From assembly GCA_017419325.1 (NCBI GenBank), contig JAFOLN010000115.1, positions 1 to 6,307 of the forward strand: 6,307 nt of DNA, read 5' to 3'. Origin of the DNA: Clostridia bacterium. GTDB lineage: Bacteria > Bacillota > Clostridia > Oscillospirales > RGIG577. Of this stretch, positions 6,084 to 6,307 are shown piece by piece. The translations under genes and the position numbers were made by a program. Numbering within the stretch: the stretch's first letter is position 1; each line of letters starts with the position of its first letter. Under the pieces are notes generated by a model that saw only the letters and a program-made list of their open reading frames with translations, did no database searches and had not been told where the DNA came from.

Positions 6084-6161
6084 GAAATAAAAAGGCAAAA
6101 TATTATTTGGGACTAAAATAGACAGACTCCATCAAAATGGCGTTGACTTTGAGGTGTTATT

Positions 6162-6307
6162 ATGATTACGTTAGAAAGTATAACCGAAAAACTGGGATTT
6201 GATCCTCGTAAAGGCCCTCCCACGAGGGAGATTAGTGATTATGAAGATGATTCTGTTCCCAGTCCGTACGCATCGCTTACGTTAGAAGAATTCATATGGC
6301 TTGAAGA
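6162..6307 (+). CDS. Hypothetical protein, 5' part (cut by window end)
   Basis: Forty-eight codons are present and the frame is open to the window edge. The start is ATG 6162, with GAGGTG (6151-6156) before it, a part of the full AGGAGGTG anti-rRNA sequence at good spacing. The visible residues begin MITLESITEKLGFDP and include an acidic stretch (SDYEDDS) and SLTLEEFIWLE; there is no signal peptide or membrane helix so far. It vaguely resembles short uncharacterised clostridial proteins that begin with a similar LGFDP segment, but I cannot name a family. Codons are AT-rich (GAT for every Asp, frequent TTA and ATT), unlike the upstream operon with its GAC, CTT/CTC and CCC. A promoter precedes it, and its leader may form a hairpin that hides the ribosome binding site. 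Confidence 0.65.
   Translation, partial: MITLESITEKLGFDPRKGPPTREISDYEDDSVPSPYASLTLEEFIWLE

Noticed and set aside
5926..6161. CRISPR array, riboswitch, insertion sequence or second tRNA in the intergenic region
   Set aside because: I found no regularly spaced repeats, no recognisable aptamer core, no terminal inverted repeats with a transposase, and no other cloverleaf here or elsewhere in the window.
6137..6202. Short ORF overlapping the start of the last gene in another frame
   Set aside because: It has no ribosome binding site and only 21 codons; the ATG at 6162 has a good site and an open frame to the window end.

Overview
The window most likely comes from a Firmicutes genome of the class Clostridia, possibly a gut Oscillospiraceae/Lachnospiraceae-type organism. 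This rests on strong AGGAG ribosome binding sites, a TTG start, sigma-A-type promoters, intrinsic terminators with T tracts, a tRNA-Trp with encoded CCA, and a Gram-positive-style ABC exporter operon. Base composition is moderate, and the chromosomal genes other than the first strongly favour ATA for isoleucine. The lineage assignment is inference; no taxonomic marker is present.

Layout: (1) The 3' part of a small cupin gene runs rightward off the left edge and ends at a strong hairpin terminator (353-382). The terminator lies between convergent genes and can probably serve both. (2) A leftward radical SAM gene (418-1290) has its own promoter and ribosome binding site. These show that it starts at 1290 rather than at the longer in-frame TTG at 1347, which lies inside the -35 box. 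(3) Divergent from it is a tightly overlapping three-gene operon (1434-5693): a MacB/LolD-type ATPase, a large secreted protein anchored at its C-terminus and built of Ig-like (COG1361/CARDB-like) repeats, and a four-TM MacB/FtsX-type permease. A terminator closes it at 5699-5732. (4) A stand-alone tRNA-Trp (CCA) follows, with a near-consensus promoter preceded by an A/T tract and a 13-bp hairpin terminator. (5) The last roughly 380 bases are different in character. They hold a G-rich patch with a G-quadruplex-like pattern, then a consensus promoter bracketed by copies of GCTAATA, then an AT-rich leader and the start of an unrecognised small ORF cut by the right edge.

The main functional unit is the operon. 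The ATPase should power the FtsX-type permease, and the repeat protein takes the place, by gene order, of the MacA-type adaptor of Gram-negative systems. Its topology is the reverse of MacA (signal peptide at the N-terminus, membrane anchor at the C-terminus, charged cytoplasmic tail), so it is better viewed as an extracellular stalk, receptor or sensor. Its substrate cannot be told from the sequence. This operon and the promoter/G-rich region before the last ORF are the parts most worth following up.
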